Shown: positions 35,897-44,921 of the stretch, one piece after another
Layout of the letters: the number at the start of each line of letters is the position of its first letter
How positions within the stretch are numbered: the first letter of the stretch is position 1
Assembly: GCA_003247575.1 (NCBI GenBank)
Contig: QJZC01000018.1
Location: 30,186-94,185 of the forward strand
Length of the DNA: 64,000 bases
Direction of reading: 5' to 3'
Origin: Pseudomonadota bacterium
Lineage (GTDB): Bacteria > Myxococcota_A > UBA9160 > SZUA-336
Notes under the pieces: model-generated
Told to the model about the DNA's origin: nothing
The model's input: the letters and a program-made list of their open reading frames with translations, nothing else
The model's database searches: none
Made by a program: the position numbers and the translations under genes

Positions 35897-36703
35897 GTGC
35901 TCGACCTCCCGGACGGCATGTTTCCGGCTTTTGCAGTGACCTTCGCGTGGTCCTTGCTCGCGGCCTACGCATTTTGGAGGCTCAGCCTGCGTCTCACCGA
36001 TGCGGGTATCGTGGACATCCTGTGGGGCTATGGCTTTGGTGTGCTCGCAGCCATCGCCTTCCTATGTGCGCCCGCTCCAGGCCCGCGTGAGACTCTCCTG
36101 CTCGCGCTGGTCCTGCTGTGGTCGCTCCGCCTTGGAACCCATCTGTGGCTGCGCTGCCTCGGGCGTGAGGAGGACTTCCGCTATCAGGCAATGCGGCGCC
36201 ATCACGGAGCGAACTTCGGCCGTCGGAGCCTGGGCCGCATCTTCCTGTTTCAGGCGACGGTGCAATGGGTTCTGTCTCTGCCGCTGCAGATCGCTCCGAT
36301 CTATCCGGGTGAGATCGCGCTCTCCTGGATCGACCACCTCGGGGCCGGCATCTTCGCGGCAGGCTTTGCGATCGAAGCGATCGCCGACTTTCAGCTCGAG
36401 CGCTTTCGCCGGCGAGCGGGTACTGCCGGCAAGGTTCTGGATCGCGGCCTCTGGCGTTACACGCGCCATCCAAACTACTTCGGTGAGTGCGTGATCGCGT
36501 GGGGATTGTTCCTGCTCGTCTCGCAGACCGCCTACGGGCCGTGGTTCGTTTGGAGCCCGTGCCTCCTCACGTTTTTACTGACGCGGGTGTCGGGCGTGCC
36601 GTTCCTCGAGCGCGGACTGCGCGAGAGACTTCCTGGATACGCGGATTACATGCAGCGCGTGCGCCGCTTCGTGCCTGGACCTCCGCGGCGTGTCTCGTCC
36701 TGA
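35897..36703 (+). CDS. DUF1295 / steroid 5-alpha-reductase-like membrane protein
   Basis: A 268-residue polytopic membrane protein of the DUF1295 family, related to steroid reductases and isoprenylcysteine methyltransferases. IVDILWGYGFGVLAAIAF, then SLRLGTHLWLRCLGREEDFRYQ and the C-terminal motif GLWRYTRHPNYFGECVIAWG are conserved. It probably modifies a membrane lipid, with an unknown substrate. The start is a GTG at 35897; an ATG at 35918 is possible. It follows the chalcone-isomerase-like gene by 26 bases. Confidence 0.9.
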   Translation: MLDLPDGMFPAFAVTFAWSLLAAYAFWRLSLRLTDAGIVDILWGYGFGVLAAIAFLCAPAPGPRETLLLALVLLWSLRLGTHLWLRCLGREEDFRYQAMRRHHGANFGRRSLGRIFLFQATVQWVLSLPLQIAPIYPGEIALSWIDHLGAGIFAAGFAIEAIADFQLERFRRRAGTAGKVLDRGLWRYTRHPNYFGECVIAWGLFLLVSQTAYGPWFVWSPCLLTFLLTRVSGVPFLERGLRERLPGYADYMQRVRRFVPGPPRRVSS

Positions 36704-36738
36704 TTGACGCCCGACGCCTCCTCGTAACCCTCAGCCGA

Positions 36739-36788
36739 GGCACGAAAACAAGACCCGAAGCCGGCGAGCAGCCTCGTGCCCGTTTTCG
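36739..36788. terminator. Possible bidirectional terminator between convergent genes
   Basis: GGCACGA (36739-36745) can pair with TCGTGCC (36774-36780), and the overlapping CGAAAAC (36743-36749) with GTTTTCG (36782-36788). The two pairings are mutually exclusive. It lies between the convergent DUF1295 and DUF1365 genes. Confidence 0.3.
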
Positions 36789-36802
36789 CTCGAACTCAGG
36801 GG

Positions 36803-37657
36803 TCAGGCGTACCGGGGATGGGACTGGAAGCGCGCTCCCTTGCGCCACAGGCGAAACGCTTCGAAGTAGATTCCCGCGATGACCTGTGCCGGTATGACAG
36901 GGTAGCGAATCAGCATGCGGGAGAGGGTGCTCGCGTCGAGCGGGCGTCGATCCGCATGTAGGCTGGCCCCAAAGTGACGCTCCTCACCGCGGCAGTTCTC
37001 TATGCTGACCAGCAGCCGCTCCCCAGGTTCGGAGACCTTCCACCGATAGGTGTAGTCCATCTCCATGAATGGGGATACGTGAAAAGTCTTGGGATTACTC
37101 AGGCGGTGGAGCGCCCGATGCTCGCTAGGATCCTCCGACGCAGGCGACTCAATCGGCAGCACGTAGGGATGCATCTCTAGCCAGGGTGTGTTCCGGACCT
37201 CGGCGACGAGTGTTTCGACCCTGGATCCGTCGGCGCTGTGACAGTAGTACACACTCAGCGGGTTGAAGCAGATCCCGAGGTGTCGCAGCTGAGTGAGAAT
37301 CGCGATGCGGCCGCTTGGACGCCGGCCGGTTTCGCGCTCCACCAGGTCGCGAATCGCTTGGTCGAGAGGGATCTCGGGGTCTCCCCAGTGATCGCGGCGA
37401 TCGAAGCGCGCGAGCGCCCAGTGCCGAGAAGACCAGAGCCGGCCGCGCTCCAGGATGGCGGGAAGCTCTTCCAGGTCCAGGTACATCATGTAGACGCGGC
37501 GGGAGAACTCGTGCTCGATGTCGGTGCGGCGCCAGTGAACGACGGTTCCCTCGTAGATGCAGCTCTGCGCTGTCTGCAGGCCGAACATGGGCGCTGGTAT
37601 CGCGGCAGGTTTCGCCGGCGCGGAGCGCAGAGTTGCGGATGTAGACGAGTTCACCAT
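36803..37657 (-). CDS. DUF1365 family protein
   Basis: A 284-residue protein of the DUF1365 family. CIYEGTVVHWRRTDIEHEFSRRVYMMYLDLEELP, read in pieces, is the family N-terminus; QLRHLGICFNPLSVYYCHS and KTFHVSPFMEMDYTYRW are also diagnostic. The function is unproven, but it regularly pairs with the FAD oxidoreductase found divergently here and with cyclopropane-fatty-acid-synthase-like enzymes. I chose the ATG at 37657; a TTG two codons upstream and an ATG at 37588 are alternatives. Confidence 0.9.
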   Translation of the reverse strand: MVNSSTSATLRSAPAKPAAIPAPMFGLQTAQSCIYEGTVVHWRRTDIEHEFSRRVYMMYLDLEELPAILERGRLWSSRHWALARFDRRDHWGDPEIPLDQAIRDLVERETGRRPSGRIAILTQLRHLGICFNPLSVYYCHSADGSRVETLVAEVRNTPWLEMHPYVLPIESPASEDPSEHRALHRLSNPKTFHVSPFMEMDYTYRWKVSEPGERLLVSIENCRGEERHFGASLHADRRPLDASTLSRMLIRYPVIPAQVIAGIYFEAFRLWRKGARFQSHPRYA

Positions 37658-37717
37658 TCCCAAGGGCGGCTATGATACAACGGATCCGCGCAGGCGAAAG
37701 GCCTGGATCAGAAAGGG

Positions 37718-38974
37718 ATGCCAGTGAAAATCGCGGTGATCGGGACAGGAATCGCGGGGCTGACGGCTGCCTACGGGCTGCGCCATCAGCACGAGGTTCA
37801 CCTCTTCGAGAAGAACCACTACGCCGGTGGACACTCCAACACGATCTCGGTCCCCGAGGGGGAGCGCGTCCTCGATCTCGACACCGGCTTCCTCGTTCAC
37901 AACGCCCTCAACTACCCGAACCTGATCCAGCTGTTCGAGGACCTCGGTGCCGAGACCCTGGACACCGAGATGTCCTTCAGCGTTCGCTGCCACCGCTGCG
38001 ATCTGGAGTACCGAGGGACCGACCTGCGCTCGCTGTTCGCGCAGCGGCGGAACTGGTTGCGGCCGTCGTTCGTCTGGATGATCCGAGAGATCTTCCGCTT
38101 CTACAAGGAAGCACCTCAGGTTCTCTCCGATCCCCAATGGGCCGAGCGCCCCTTGAGCGACTTCGTCGCGGAACGCGGCTTCTCGCCTGCCTTTCGAGAT
38201 CACTTCCTGTGGCCGTTCTGTGCGGCGATCTGGTCCGCCCCGACAGGGGAGGCCGCCCAGCTTCCAGCATCGTTTACGATCCAGTTCTTCCAGAACCACA
38301 TGCTGCTCGGCCGCGAGGGCGCACCCGTCTGGCGCAGCATGGTGGGCGGAAGTCGTCGCTACGTAGAGAAGATGACACGAACCTTCGAGGGGCGGGTGCA
38401 TTTGAGTCGTCCCGCAAAGCGTATTCGACGCGTCGAGTCCGGCGTGCAGATCCGTGACGCGCTAGGCCGCGAGGAGTTCTTCGACACTGTCGTGATTGCG
38501 ACACATGGCGACGAAGCGCTGGCGTTGCTCGAGGATCCGAGTGATGCGGAGCGCGAGATTCTCGGAGCATTCGAGTACACGCCGAATCATACTGTGCTTC
38601 ATTGGGACGATGATGCACTCCCCACGCGCGAGCCCTGTCGGGCAGCGTGGAACTACGAGCTCGAGGACTGCCGAGTAGCTTCGCCGCAGGTCTCCGTTAC
38701 CTACTCCATCAATCGGTTGCAGCGCATCGAGTCGTCCCGAGAGTACTGTGTCAGTCTGAATCGAACGCGCCGCATCGATCCCGAGAAGGTCGTGCGTGAG
38801 ATCGCGTACACACACCCGAAGTTCAACGTTGCAGCCTTCGCTGCCCAACGTCGGCTGGGAGAGATCAGCGGGCAGCGGCGGACGTGGTTCTGTGGCTCCT
38901 ATTTCGGCTACGGGTTCCACGAGGATGCGCACGTGTCTGGACTCGAGGTGGTTCGAAAGCTCGGCGGCAGCTAG
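37718..38974 (+). CDS. FAD-dependent amine-oxidase-like oxidoreductase
   Basis: A 418-residue flavoprotein with an N-terminal dinucleotide fold (IAVIGTGIAGLTAAYGL, G9-x-G11-x-x-G14), an acidic strand end with the GG motif (HLFEKNHYAGGHSNT), and the family stretch AALVWSAPTGEAA-like (WPFCAAIWSAPTGEAAQLPA). The C-terminal FAD-contact segment is near FCGSYFGYGFHEDA. It belongs to the COG2907-type group linked with DUF1365 and fatty-acyl modification. AAAGGG precedes the ATG. It is divergent from the DUF1365 gene with about 60 bases between. Confidence 0.9.
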   Translation: MPVKIAVIGTGIAGLTAAYGLRHQHEVHLFEKNHYAGGHSNTISVPEGERVLDLDTGFLVHNALNYPNLIQLFEDLGAETLDTEMSFSVRCHRCDLEYRGTDLRSLFAQRRNWLRPSFVWMIREIFRFYKEAPQVLSDPQWAERPLSDFVAERGFSPAFRDHFLWPFCAAIWSAPTGEAAQLPASFTIQFFQNHMLLGREGAPVWRSMVGGSRRYVEKMTRTFEGRVHLSRPAKRIRRVESGVQIRDALGREEFFDTVVIATHGDEALALLEDPSDAEREILGAFEYTPNHTVLHWDDDALPTREPCRAAWNYELEDCRVASPQVSVTYSINRLQRIESSREYCVSLNRTRRIDPEKVVREIAYTHPKFNVAAFAAQRRLGEISGQRRTWFCGSYFGYGFHEDAHVSGLEVVRKLGGS

Positions 38975-38992
38975 GCCGTCGAGGGGCTCGGA

Positions 38993-41209
38993 CTACTTCG
39001 AGCGCGCAGTGTACACGCTGTCCCAGTCCGAGGGCGGAGGGTGCTCGAGGTATTCCTCGATCCGACCTCGATACAGGGCATAGAGTGCCTGCAGGGTCGG
39101 CGCGGATACGGCGCACTGCTCGGTCAGCTGTAGCGCCCGCTTGAAATCCTGCCCCCGATAGGCATCGAGGAGTTCCTGATGCTTCTGATGACGCTCTTGG
39201 AACGCCTTGGAAGTCGCCAGCTCCGCGTCGCCGATCAGCGTATGGATTCGCACCGGTTTGCTCTTCCCCTTCACCCGGATCAGATCGAGTTCGAGAGCGG
39301 CGAACTGTGGCGCGCGCACGCGCGTATTGTCCCCGATCACGATCGTAACCCCATAGGTCTTCGATTGCCCCTCTAACCGAGAGGCGAGGTTGACCTCATC
39401 GCCCAGCACCGAGTAGTCGAATCGCTGCTGTGAGCCCATATTCCCTACACAGCAATCGCCGCTATTCAGGCCGATACCAATCTGAAGCGGGGAGAACGGC
39501 TGGCCGCGCTCGTAGCACTCCTGCCACAAGCGCTCGTTCACACGATCGAGCTCTTCGACCATCGCGAGGGCGGCGGAGCATGCGTGTGCTGCATGTTCTG
39601 GAAGGTCGAGCGGGGCATTCCAGAAGCTCATGATGCAGTCTCCCATGTACTTGTCGATCGTACCCTGGGCTTCGAGGATGCGATCCGTCATGGGTGTGAG
39701 GAAGTTGTTCAGGATGTGTGTGAGCTCCTGTGGCTCCAGTCGTTCGGAGAGCGACGTGAAGCCACGAATGTCGGCGAAGAGCACAGTCATGTCGCGCATC
39801 TCGCCGCCAAGTCGGAGCGTGTCGGGGCGAGTAGACAGCTGTTTGACGAGCGGGGGCGACAGGTAGTGGGCAAATGCGCTGCGAATACGCGAGCGCTCCG
39901 ACTCGGTATGCAGGTAGTTGGTGAGCGAGCCCGCCAGATAGACCGCGCAGCCGGCGATCGAGGGCATCACCGGGTCGAAGAGCAGGTGGGACTGCGTGAA
40001 TGCGATCCAGGAGAGGGTCGCGGCCCCCGCGATCCCGAGTAGCCCCAATGCCGCGCTCCAGAGCGCCCCTGCACGGCGGATGAGCAAGGCCAGGAGAGTG
40101 CCCCAGACCAGAGTGAAGAGTAGCTCGGCTCCGGAAGCCCAGTCGGGTCGATCGAGGTACTCCTGGAGCAGGATGTTCTCGATCACCTCAGCGTGCACGA
40201 CGACGCCAGGCGCGGCAGGGTCGAGCGGCGTAGAGCGGATGTCCTTCAGGCCGGTCGCGCTCGTGCCAATCAGCACGATGCTCCCGTTCAATGCGTCAGG
40301 GGCGACCTCGCCAGCAAGGACCCGCCACGCGGGCAGGTAGCGGCTGGGCTCCGGGGGTGTGAACCGGATCCAGATCCGCCCCTGCGGGTCCGTGGGAATG
40401 GTGAGTCCTGGGGGGATACGAAGCGAGGCGATTCCGTTCACCGCTTCGGAATCGGCTCCCCCCTGACTCTCACCTCCCGCCGCTTTGACTACATACGTGG
40501 ACGCTCTCATCGCGACCCGCAGGGCCTCCGCTGCGAGAGATGGATAGATCCGATCGTCGAGTCTGTAGAGCAGGGGAACGCGCCGAATCACGCCGTCGCG
40601 GTCGTGCGCGATGGCGAAGGATCCATTCCCGGAGCTCGCTGCTTCGAGGGGGGCGAGATTGGCGACGGCTCCCGCGTAGCGCGGCAAGAACTGGGCGGGG
40701 TTCGCGCCCAGGTACGCGAAGCCCGCGTGCTCCTGGGGCGTACGGGTGTCCGAGTCGTGCGTGAGGGCGAAGCCCGTCACGACGGGACTGCGGGCGATGG
40801 CCTCCGCCAAGGCATCGTCCGGATCGGGGAGCTCGGACAGTAGGCGCCGCAGCTCGGGGCTGGATTTGAATCCACCGGTCTCGAGGATGCGCGAGGGCGC
40901 GGTACGATCGCTCTCCGCGAAGACGATATCGAATGCGATGGAGGCTGCACCGAGCTCGGTGAGGCGGTCCACCAGTGAAGCCACCTGGGAGCGCGACCAC
41001 GGCCACTGACCGACTCGCTCGAGCGTTGCATCGTCGAGGTCCACGATGCGCACCGGTACGTCCTCGTAGGCGCGAGGAGACCGACGTTGCAGCTCGTCGA
41101 AGCTACGGAGCTGGAGGTCGGTCACCCAGTCGAACTGGAACAGCGACACCGCCAACACGCACCCAAGCGCGAGCAGAGGGATCAGAGTTCGAAGCGACGA
41201 GCTCCGCAG
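38993..41209 (-). CDS. CHASE2-domain class III adenylate cyclase
   Basis: A 738-residue membrane sensor cyclase. An N-terminal membrane segment (LIPLLALGCVLAVSLFQF) precedes a periplasmic CHASE2 domain (VRIVDLDDATLERVGQWPW, GAASIAFDIVFAE), two or three membrane helices (LLFTLVWGTLLALLIRRAG onwards) and a C-terminal cyclase domain. The two metal aspartates are in VLFADIRGFTSL and DKYMGDCIMSFW, and SVLGDEVNLASRLEG carries the transition-state residues. I propose a CTG start at 41209 because AGGAGG lies seven bases upstream and it preserves the whole first membrane helix; the first conventional start (GTG, 41158) would cut that helix in half. It lies just downstream of tRNA-Leu. Confidence 0.88.
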   Translation of the reverse strand: MRSSSLRTLIPLLALGCVLAVSLFQFDWVTDLQLRSFDELQRRSPRAYEDVPVRIVDLDDATLERVGQWPWSRSQVASLVDRLTELGAASIAFDIVFAESDRTAPSRILETGGFKSSPELRRLLSELPDPDDALAEAIARSPVVTGFALTHDSDTRTPQEHAGFAYLGANPAQFLPRYAGAVANLAPLEAASSGNGSFAIAHDRDGVIRRVPLLYRLDDRIYPSLAAEALRVAMRASTYVVKAAGGESQGGADSEAVNGIASLRIPPGLTIPTDPQGRIWIRFTPPEPSRYLPAWRVLAGEVAPDALNGSIVLIGTSATGLKDIRSTPLDPAAPGVVVHAEVIENILLQEYLDRPDWASGAELLFTLVWGTLLALLIRRAGALWSAALGLLGIAGAATLSWIAFTQSHLLFDPVMPSIAGCAVYLAGSLTNYLHTESERSRIRSAFAHYLSPPLVKQLSTRPDTLRLGGEMRDMTVLFADIRGFTSLSERLEPQELTHILNNFLTPMTDRILEAQGTIDKYMGDCIMSFWNAPLDLPEHAAHACSAALAMVEELDRVNERLWQECYERGQPFSPLQIGIGLNSGDCCVGNMGSQQRFDYSVLGDEVNLASRLEGQSKTYGVTIVIGDNTRVRAPQFAALELDLIRVKGKSKPVRIHTLIGDAELATSKAFQERHQKHQELLDAYRGQDFKRALQLTEQCAVSAPTLQALYALYRGRIEEYLEHPPPSDWDSVYTARSK

Positions 41210-41292
41210 CGTGCGTCCTCCTCGGAGACCGGGGAGTTGGTCTTCGCGGAGCGCATCGGTCGTGAGGTCGCGCGGCTTGAAGTACCGCTGCG

Positions 41293-41380
41293 TGGTGCCC
41301 AGGACTGGACTCGAACCAGCACGCCCAAAACGAGCACAAGGCCCTCAACCTTGCGTGTCTACCAATTTCACCACCTGGGC
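41293..41380 (-). tRNA. tRNA-Leu (GAG)
   Basis: An 88-base gene including an encoded 3' CCA. The acceptor halves GCCCAGG and CCTGGGC pair. The anticodon arm is CAAGG-TTGAGGG-CCTTG with anticodon GAG, and the T arm contains GGTTCGAGTCC. A long variable arm (about TGCTCGTTTTGGGCG) is present, as expected for leucine. In many genomes tRNA-Leu follows secG directly; here glycogen phosphorylase lies between. Confidence 0.95.
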
Positions 41381-41484
41381 AGAATCGTCCGCTGTGCTGC
41401 GGCGGCCGCTAGGTTGCGAAAAGCGCGCCTCGGTAGCAAGAGCTTTCTTGGTGAGAGCCGCGTCCTGACTCCCTGCGTGGTCGA

Positions 41485-41516
41485 GCCCGCACGCGGGCCG
41501 CGGGGCCCGCGGGCCC
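41485..41516 (-). terminator. GC-rich hairpins downstream of glycogen phosphorylase
   Basis: A perfect 14-base palindrome GGGCCCGCGGGCCC (41503-41516) and an adjacent GCCCGC/GCGGGC pair (41485-41498) lie 10-40 bases after the phosphorylase stop on the minus strand. There is no T-tract, so termination efficiency is uncertain. Confidence 0.35.
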
Positions 41517-41526
41517 TGGGGTGGGG

Positions 41527-43263
41527 CTACGACGTCTCCTCCACGAGCTGATGCGCGCGCGCATGGCCGTACGCGTTGTAGAGGTATTGGATGACCATCC
41601 GATGCGTATTGAAGAAGGAAGCGTTCTGCGCGATCGAGCTACGACAGATCTCGAGGAATCGCTCGCGCTCCGAGTAGAAGCACGGAAGCACATGGCTCTC
41701 GAGCTTGTCGTACAGCGCGCTCGCATGGAGCGCGTCACGGACGGCTGCCGCGAGATGATTCGTGTCCCCATCTTCTCCGATCGCCCAGCCGGTCACGTTC
41801 TCGATGTGCCCCTCGACCCACCAGCCGTCGATCACACTGAGGCTTGGCACACCGTTTAGGGCTGCCTTCATACCGCTGGTGCCCGAGGCTTCGAGCGGAG
41901 GGATCGGGTTGTTGAGCCAGACGTCCGCGCCAGCGCACAAGAGCCGACCCCAGTTCATCCCGTAGTTCGGCACGTAAACCACGCGCACGTTCTCGCCGAG
42001 CTTGCGGGCCGCGCGGAAGATCGCCTCGATGTTCTGCTTTCCTGCGGTATCCGCGGGATGTGCCTTTCCAGAGAAGATGAGCTGCAAGGGGCCCTGCTGG
42101 GCCACCAAGCTGCGCAGTCGCTCCAGATCGTGAAACACCAAGGTTGCGCGTTTATAGGCTGTCGAGCGCCGGGCAAAGCCGATCGTCAGAGCCGTGCGGT
42201 CGAGAGAGACTCCTAGGCTCCGTTCGATCGCGTCGAGGAGGAGGCCCTTCGCACGTCGTCGCGCAACGTCGATGTCCTCGAGTGCTATCCCCACCGCGTA
42301 GCGAAGCGACAGTGGGTCGCGTTCCCAACCCGGAATGTGCTGATCGAAGAGCTCTCGAAACGGAGGACTGATCCAGGTCGCCGGATGGATTCCGTTCGTG
42401 ATCGAGCGAATCGGGTAGCGCGGGAACATGTCGCGCGAGACCTCGCCATGGCGCATGGCGACGCCATTGATGAAGCGGGACGAGCGCAGCGCCAGCGCTG
42501 TCAGGTTGATCTGCTCGCGGGCTCCGAGCTCGTGAAGGATGCGTAGCGACTCGGCTCCCAACGTCTGCTCGACGAGCTCCTGTGGGAACACGTCATGCCC
42601 AGCGGGTACAGGCGTATGTGTCGTGAAGACGCAGTGGCGGCGGACCTCTCCGTGGCAGCGCTCCAGCAAGGGCCCGGTGAGGGGTGTGCCTGGGCCGGCC
42701 TGCTCCTCGAGCAGGGCGAGCACTGCAAATGCCGCGTGTCCCTCGTTCAGATGGAAGCGCTCGAGCTCGTCGTACCCCAACGCCCTGAGCATGCGCACGC
42801 CACCGATTCCGAGCAGCACCTCCTGGCGCAAGCGGTAGCCCTCCTCGCCGCCGTATAGGGTCCCGGTGAGCTCTCGATCCTGCGCATCGTTCACCGGGAG
42901 ATCCACGTCCAGGAGATACGTCGGGACGATGTGCCCGGTCGCGCCCCGAATGCAGTAGCGCCAGGCGCGAATCTCGACCAGCCGGCCCTCGAGCTCGATC
43001 GAGGCCTTTGCGTCTACCAGATCGAGGTGGCGCTCCACACTCCAGCTCACGGGCCGTTCGGACTGGCGCCCCTCCGCATCGAGCGTCTGCTCGAAGTGGC
43101 CGCGCCGATAGAGCAGCGAGACGCCCACCATCGGGACCCCGAGATCGGCCGCGGCGCGCAAGGTGTCGCCAGCGAGGACTCCGAGACCTCCGGAGTAGGT
43201 CGGGATCGCGTCTTCGAGAGCGATCTCCATGGACAGGTACGCGATGCGAGCACTCTCCGTCAC
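41527..43263 (-). CDS. glgP: Alpha-glucan (glycogen) phosphorylase, short form
   Basis: A 578-residue PLP enzyme that releases glucose-1-phosphate from glycogen or maltodextrin. It is the short type seen in Thermotogae, archaea and deltaproteobacteria rather than the roughly 800-residue form. MEIALEDAIPTYSGGLGVLAGD, then NEGHAAFAVLALLE, VFTTHTPVPAGHD and SITNGIHPATW are diagnostic. The PLP lysine is K466 in EASGTSGMKAALNGV. GGGGG lies a few bases before the GTG start. It is inserted between secG and tRNA-Leu, on the same strand as glycolysis genes that could use its product. Confidence 0.94.
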   Translation of the reverse strand: MTESARIAYLSMEIALEDAIPTYSGGLGVLAGDTLRAAADLGVPMVGVSLLYRRGHFEQTLDAEGRQSERPVSWSVERHLDLVDAKASIELEGRLVEIRAWRYCIRGATGHIVPTYLLDVDLPVNDAQDRELTGTLYGGEEGYRLRQEVLLGIGGVRMLRALGYDELERFHLNEGHAAFAVLALLEEQAGPGTPLTGPLLERCHGEVRRHCVFTTHTPVPAGHDVFPQELVEQTLGAESLRILHELGAREQINLTALALRSSRFINGVAMRHGEVSRDMFPRYPIRSITNGIHPATWISPPFRELFDQHIPGWERDPLSLRYAVGIALEDIDVARRRAKGLLLDAIERSLGVSLDRTALTIGFARRSTAYKRATLVFHDLERLRSLVAQQGPLQLIFSGKAHPADTAGKQNIEAIFRAARKLGENVRVVYVPNYGMNWGRLLCAGADVWLNNPIPPLEASGTSGMKAALNGVPSLSVIDGWWVEGHIENVTGWAIGEDGDTNHLAAAVRDALHASALYDKLESHVLPCFYSERERFLEICRSSIAQNASFFNTHRMVIQYLYNAYGHARAHQLVEETS

Positions 43264-43545
43264 GAATCCCCCTTCCCGTTGACCCGTACGCTGGCCCGTA
43301 CCTGCGCGACGGAAAGGCTAGGCGAACTCCGCCAGGGGCGTAAGGGTGCAGTCGCGATTCGGGCTCGGCGCCCGCTTAGGCGTCCCTCGCTGTCGCGCGT
43401 AGACGTCCCTTGGCCACCGAAACGGCTCGTTTCACGAGACACATGCCTGCGGCTTGGTCGATCGCACGTGTGCAGTGCCGTCCGTGCGTCCACCGGGCTT
43501 CCGGGATGGATGCGAGTCCCCTGACGTTCCCCTGGAACGTCGCGG
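43264..43545. other. secG-glgP intergenic region
   Basis: A 282-base gap holding the hairpin at 43523-43541 just after secG. Otherwise I see only short frames in GC-rich sequence and no RNA gene; no convincing promoter for glgP was found. Confidence 0.3.
43523..43541 (-). terminator. Hairpin downstream of secG
   Basis: GACGTTCC (43523-43530) and GGAACGTC (43534-43541) form a perfect 8-bp stem with a 3-base loop, five bases after the secG stop codon. No T-tract follows, so it may be a weak terminator or an mRNA-stabilising 3' hairpin. Confidence 0.4.
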
Positions 43546-44103
43546 TCAGGGTGCTTCGGTACCCTGGGTCGCCTGATCCCCGGACTCAGAGTCCCCGGGG
43601 TCGGGGGCTGCACCGGACTCGTCGCCTGCGGGTGCCTTCTGGGTCGGCTGTGGCGACTGCGTAGCGTCTGCAGGCGCCGGTTCGCCAGAGCTGGGACCCG
43701 CCTCCGACGGAGATGCGGCCTCGGGACTGGGCACCGCTTCCATCCCCTCGAAGGACAACGCTTCGTCCCCAGCCTCCGACTCTGAGTCTCCATCGATCGG
43801 GGTCGCTTCGGGGAAGCTCCCCGCGGGTGCCTCGGTGGCATCGGGCAGCGGCTCGAGGTCGTCGAACACAGAACGGGGGGTGCTCCGCACGGCGAGCGAG
43901 ACGCTGGTCAACATGAACACGACGACGGCGCCCGTGGTCATCTTGGTGAGGAAGTTTCCCGCTCCGCGACTCCCGAAGACGGTCTGGCTGGATCCTCCTC
44001 CGAAGGCGGCCCCGACGTCGGCGCCCTTGCCCTGCTGGAGCAGGACGACGGCCACCATCACGAAGGCTGCAAGGACGTGGATACAGGTCAGCAAGATGTC
44101 CAT
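43546..44103 (-). CDS. secG: Preprotein translocase subunit SecG with long acidic tail
   Basis: The small membrane subunit of the SecYEG translocon. The first 75 or so residues are a standard SecG with two membrane helices (ILLTCIHVLAAFVMVAVVLL and GAVVVFMLTSVSLAV) and the loop QQGKGADVGAAFGGGSSQTVFGSRGAGNF. About 110 further residues are Pro, Ser, Glu, Asp and Ala rich and look disordered. At 185 residues it is well above the usual 75-130. It follows tpiA by 11 bases in the gap-pgk-tpiA-secG order. Confidence 0.93.
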   Translation of the reverse strand: MDILLTCIHVLAAFVMVAVVLLQQGKGADVGAAFGGGSSQTVFGSRGAGNFLTKMTTGAVVVFMLTSVSLAVRSTPRSVFDDLEPLPDATEAPAGSFPEATPIDGDSESEAGDEALSFEGMEAVPSPEAASPSEAGPSSGEPAPADATQSPQPTQKAPAGDESGAAPDPGDSESGDQATQGTEAP

Positions 44104-44114
44104 CGATTTCCTCT

Positions 44115-44921
44115 CTAGCGCGGTAGCGCAGTCGCGCCGGCCCGAAGAATCGCGTAGAAACTGTCGGGGTCAAGGCTCGCTCCGCCAACCAGGGCACCGT
44201 CGATGTCCGGCTGCGAGAGCAGCGACTCCGCATTGTCCGGCTTGACGGACCCACCATACTGGATTCGGATCGCATGCGCAGAGGCCTCTCCGAGGAGCTT
44301 CCGGAGCCGCTCCCGCAGGAATGCGTGCGCAGCCTGCGCGAGCTCGGGTGTCGCCGTCTTGCCCGTACCGATCGCCCAGACCGGCTCGTAGGCTAGTACC
44401 AGCTCCTCCGCCTGAGCGGCATTCAGAAGGGCGAGCGAGCCTTCGAGCTGAGCCGCGAGCACGGTCTCGGTGGCGCCGGACTCCCTTTCCTCGAGCGTCT
44501 CTCCAACGCAAAGAATGGGGCGCAGGCCGTGTTCCTGCGCTGCGGCGACCTTCTCGGAGATCCACTCACTGGATTCCTGGAAGAGAGCGCGGCGTTCGGA
44601 ATGACCGAGGATCACGAAGCTGCAATCGCAGTCGCGGAGCATGGGGGCCGAGACCTCCCCCGTGAACGCTCCTTGAGTTGCTGGGTGGAGATTCTGTCCA
44701 GCGAGAAGGACGCCGGTTCCAGCCGCGGCTCGAGCGGCCGTCTCGAGTAGGGGGAACGGGGCCGCGACGACCGCCTGCACCCCCTCACCAGCGCCCGGCT
44801 CTCCGCTGTCGAACCAGGTCGGTGCCGGCTCCAGGTGCCGACCGAGCCTCTGCAGGAAGTCTGCAGCTTCGGTCCGTGTTTTGTGCATCTTCCAGTTGGC
44901 CGCGATGATGGGAGCTCTCAT
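44115..44921 (-). CDS. tpiA: Triose-phosphate isomerase
   Basis: Interconverts dihydroxyacetone phosphate and glyceraldehyde-3-phosphate. It is 268 residues, slightly longer than typical. Catalytic residues are seen as K11 in AANWKMHKT, His in FVILGHSERR and Glu in LAYEPVWAIGTGKTA. The phosphate loop is QYGGSVKPDNA and LVGGASLD closes the barrel. A short insert (SGEPGAGEGV) occurs early. The start overlaps the pgk stop (ATGA). Confidence 0.97.
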   Translation of the reverse strand: MRAPIIAANWKMHKTRTEAADFLQRLGRHLEPAPTWFDSGEPGAGEGVQAVVAAPFPLLETAARAAAGTGVLLAGQNLHPATQGAFTGEVSAPMLRDCDCSFVILGHSERRALFQESSEWISEKVAAAQEHGLRPILCVGETLEERESGATETVLAAQLEGSLALLNAAQAEELVLAYEPVWAIGTGKTATPELAQAAHAFLRERLRKLLGEASAHAIRIQYGGSVKPDNAESLLSQPDIDGALVGGASLDPDSFYAILRAGATALPR

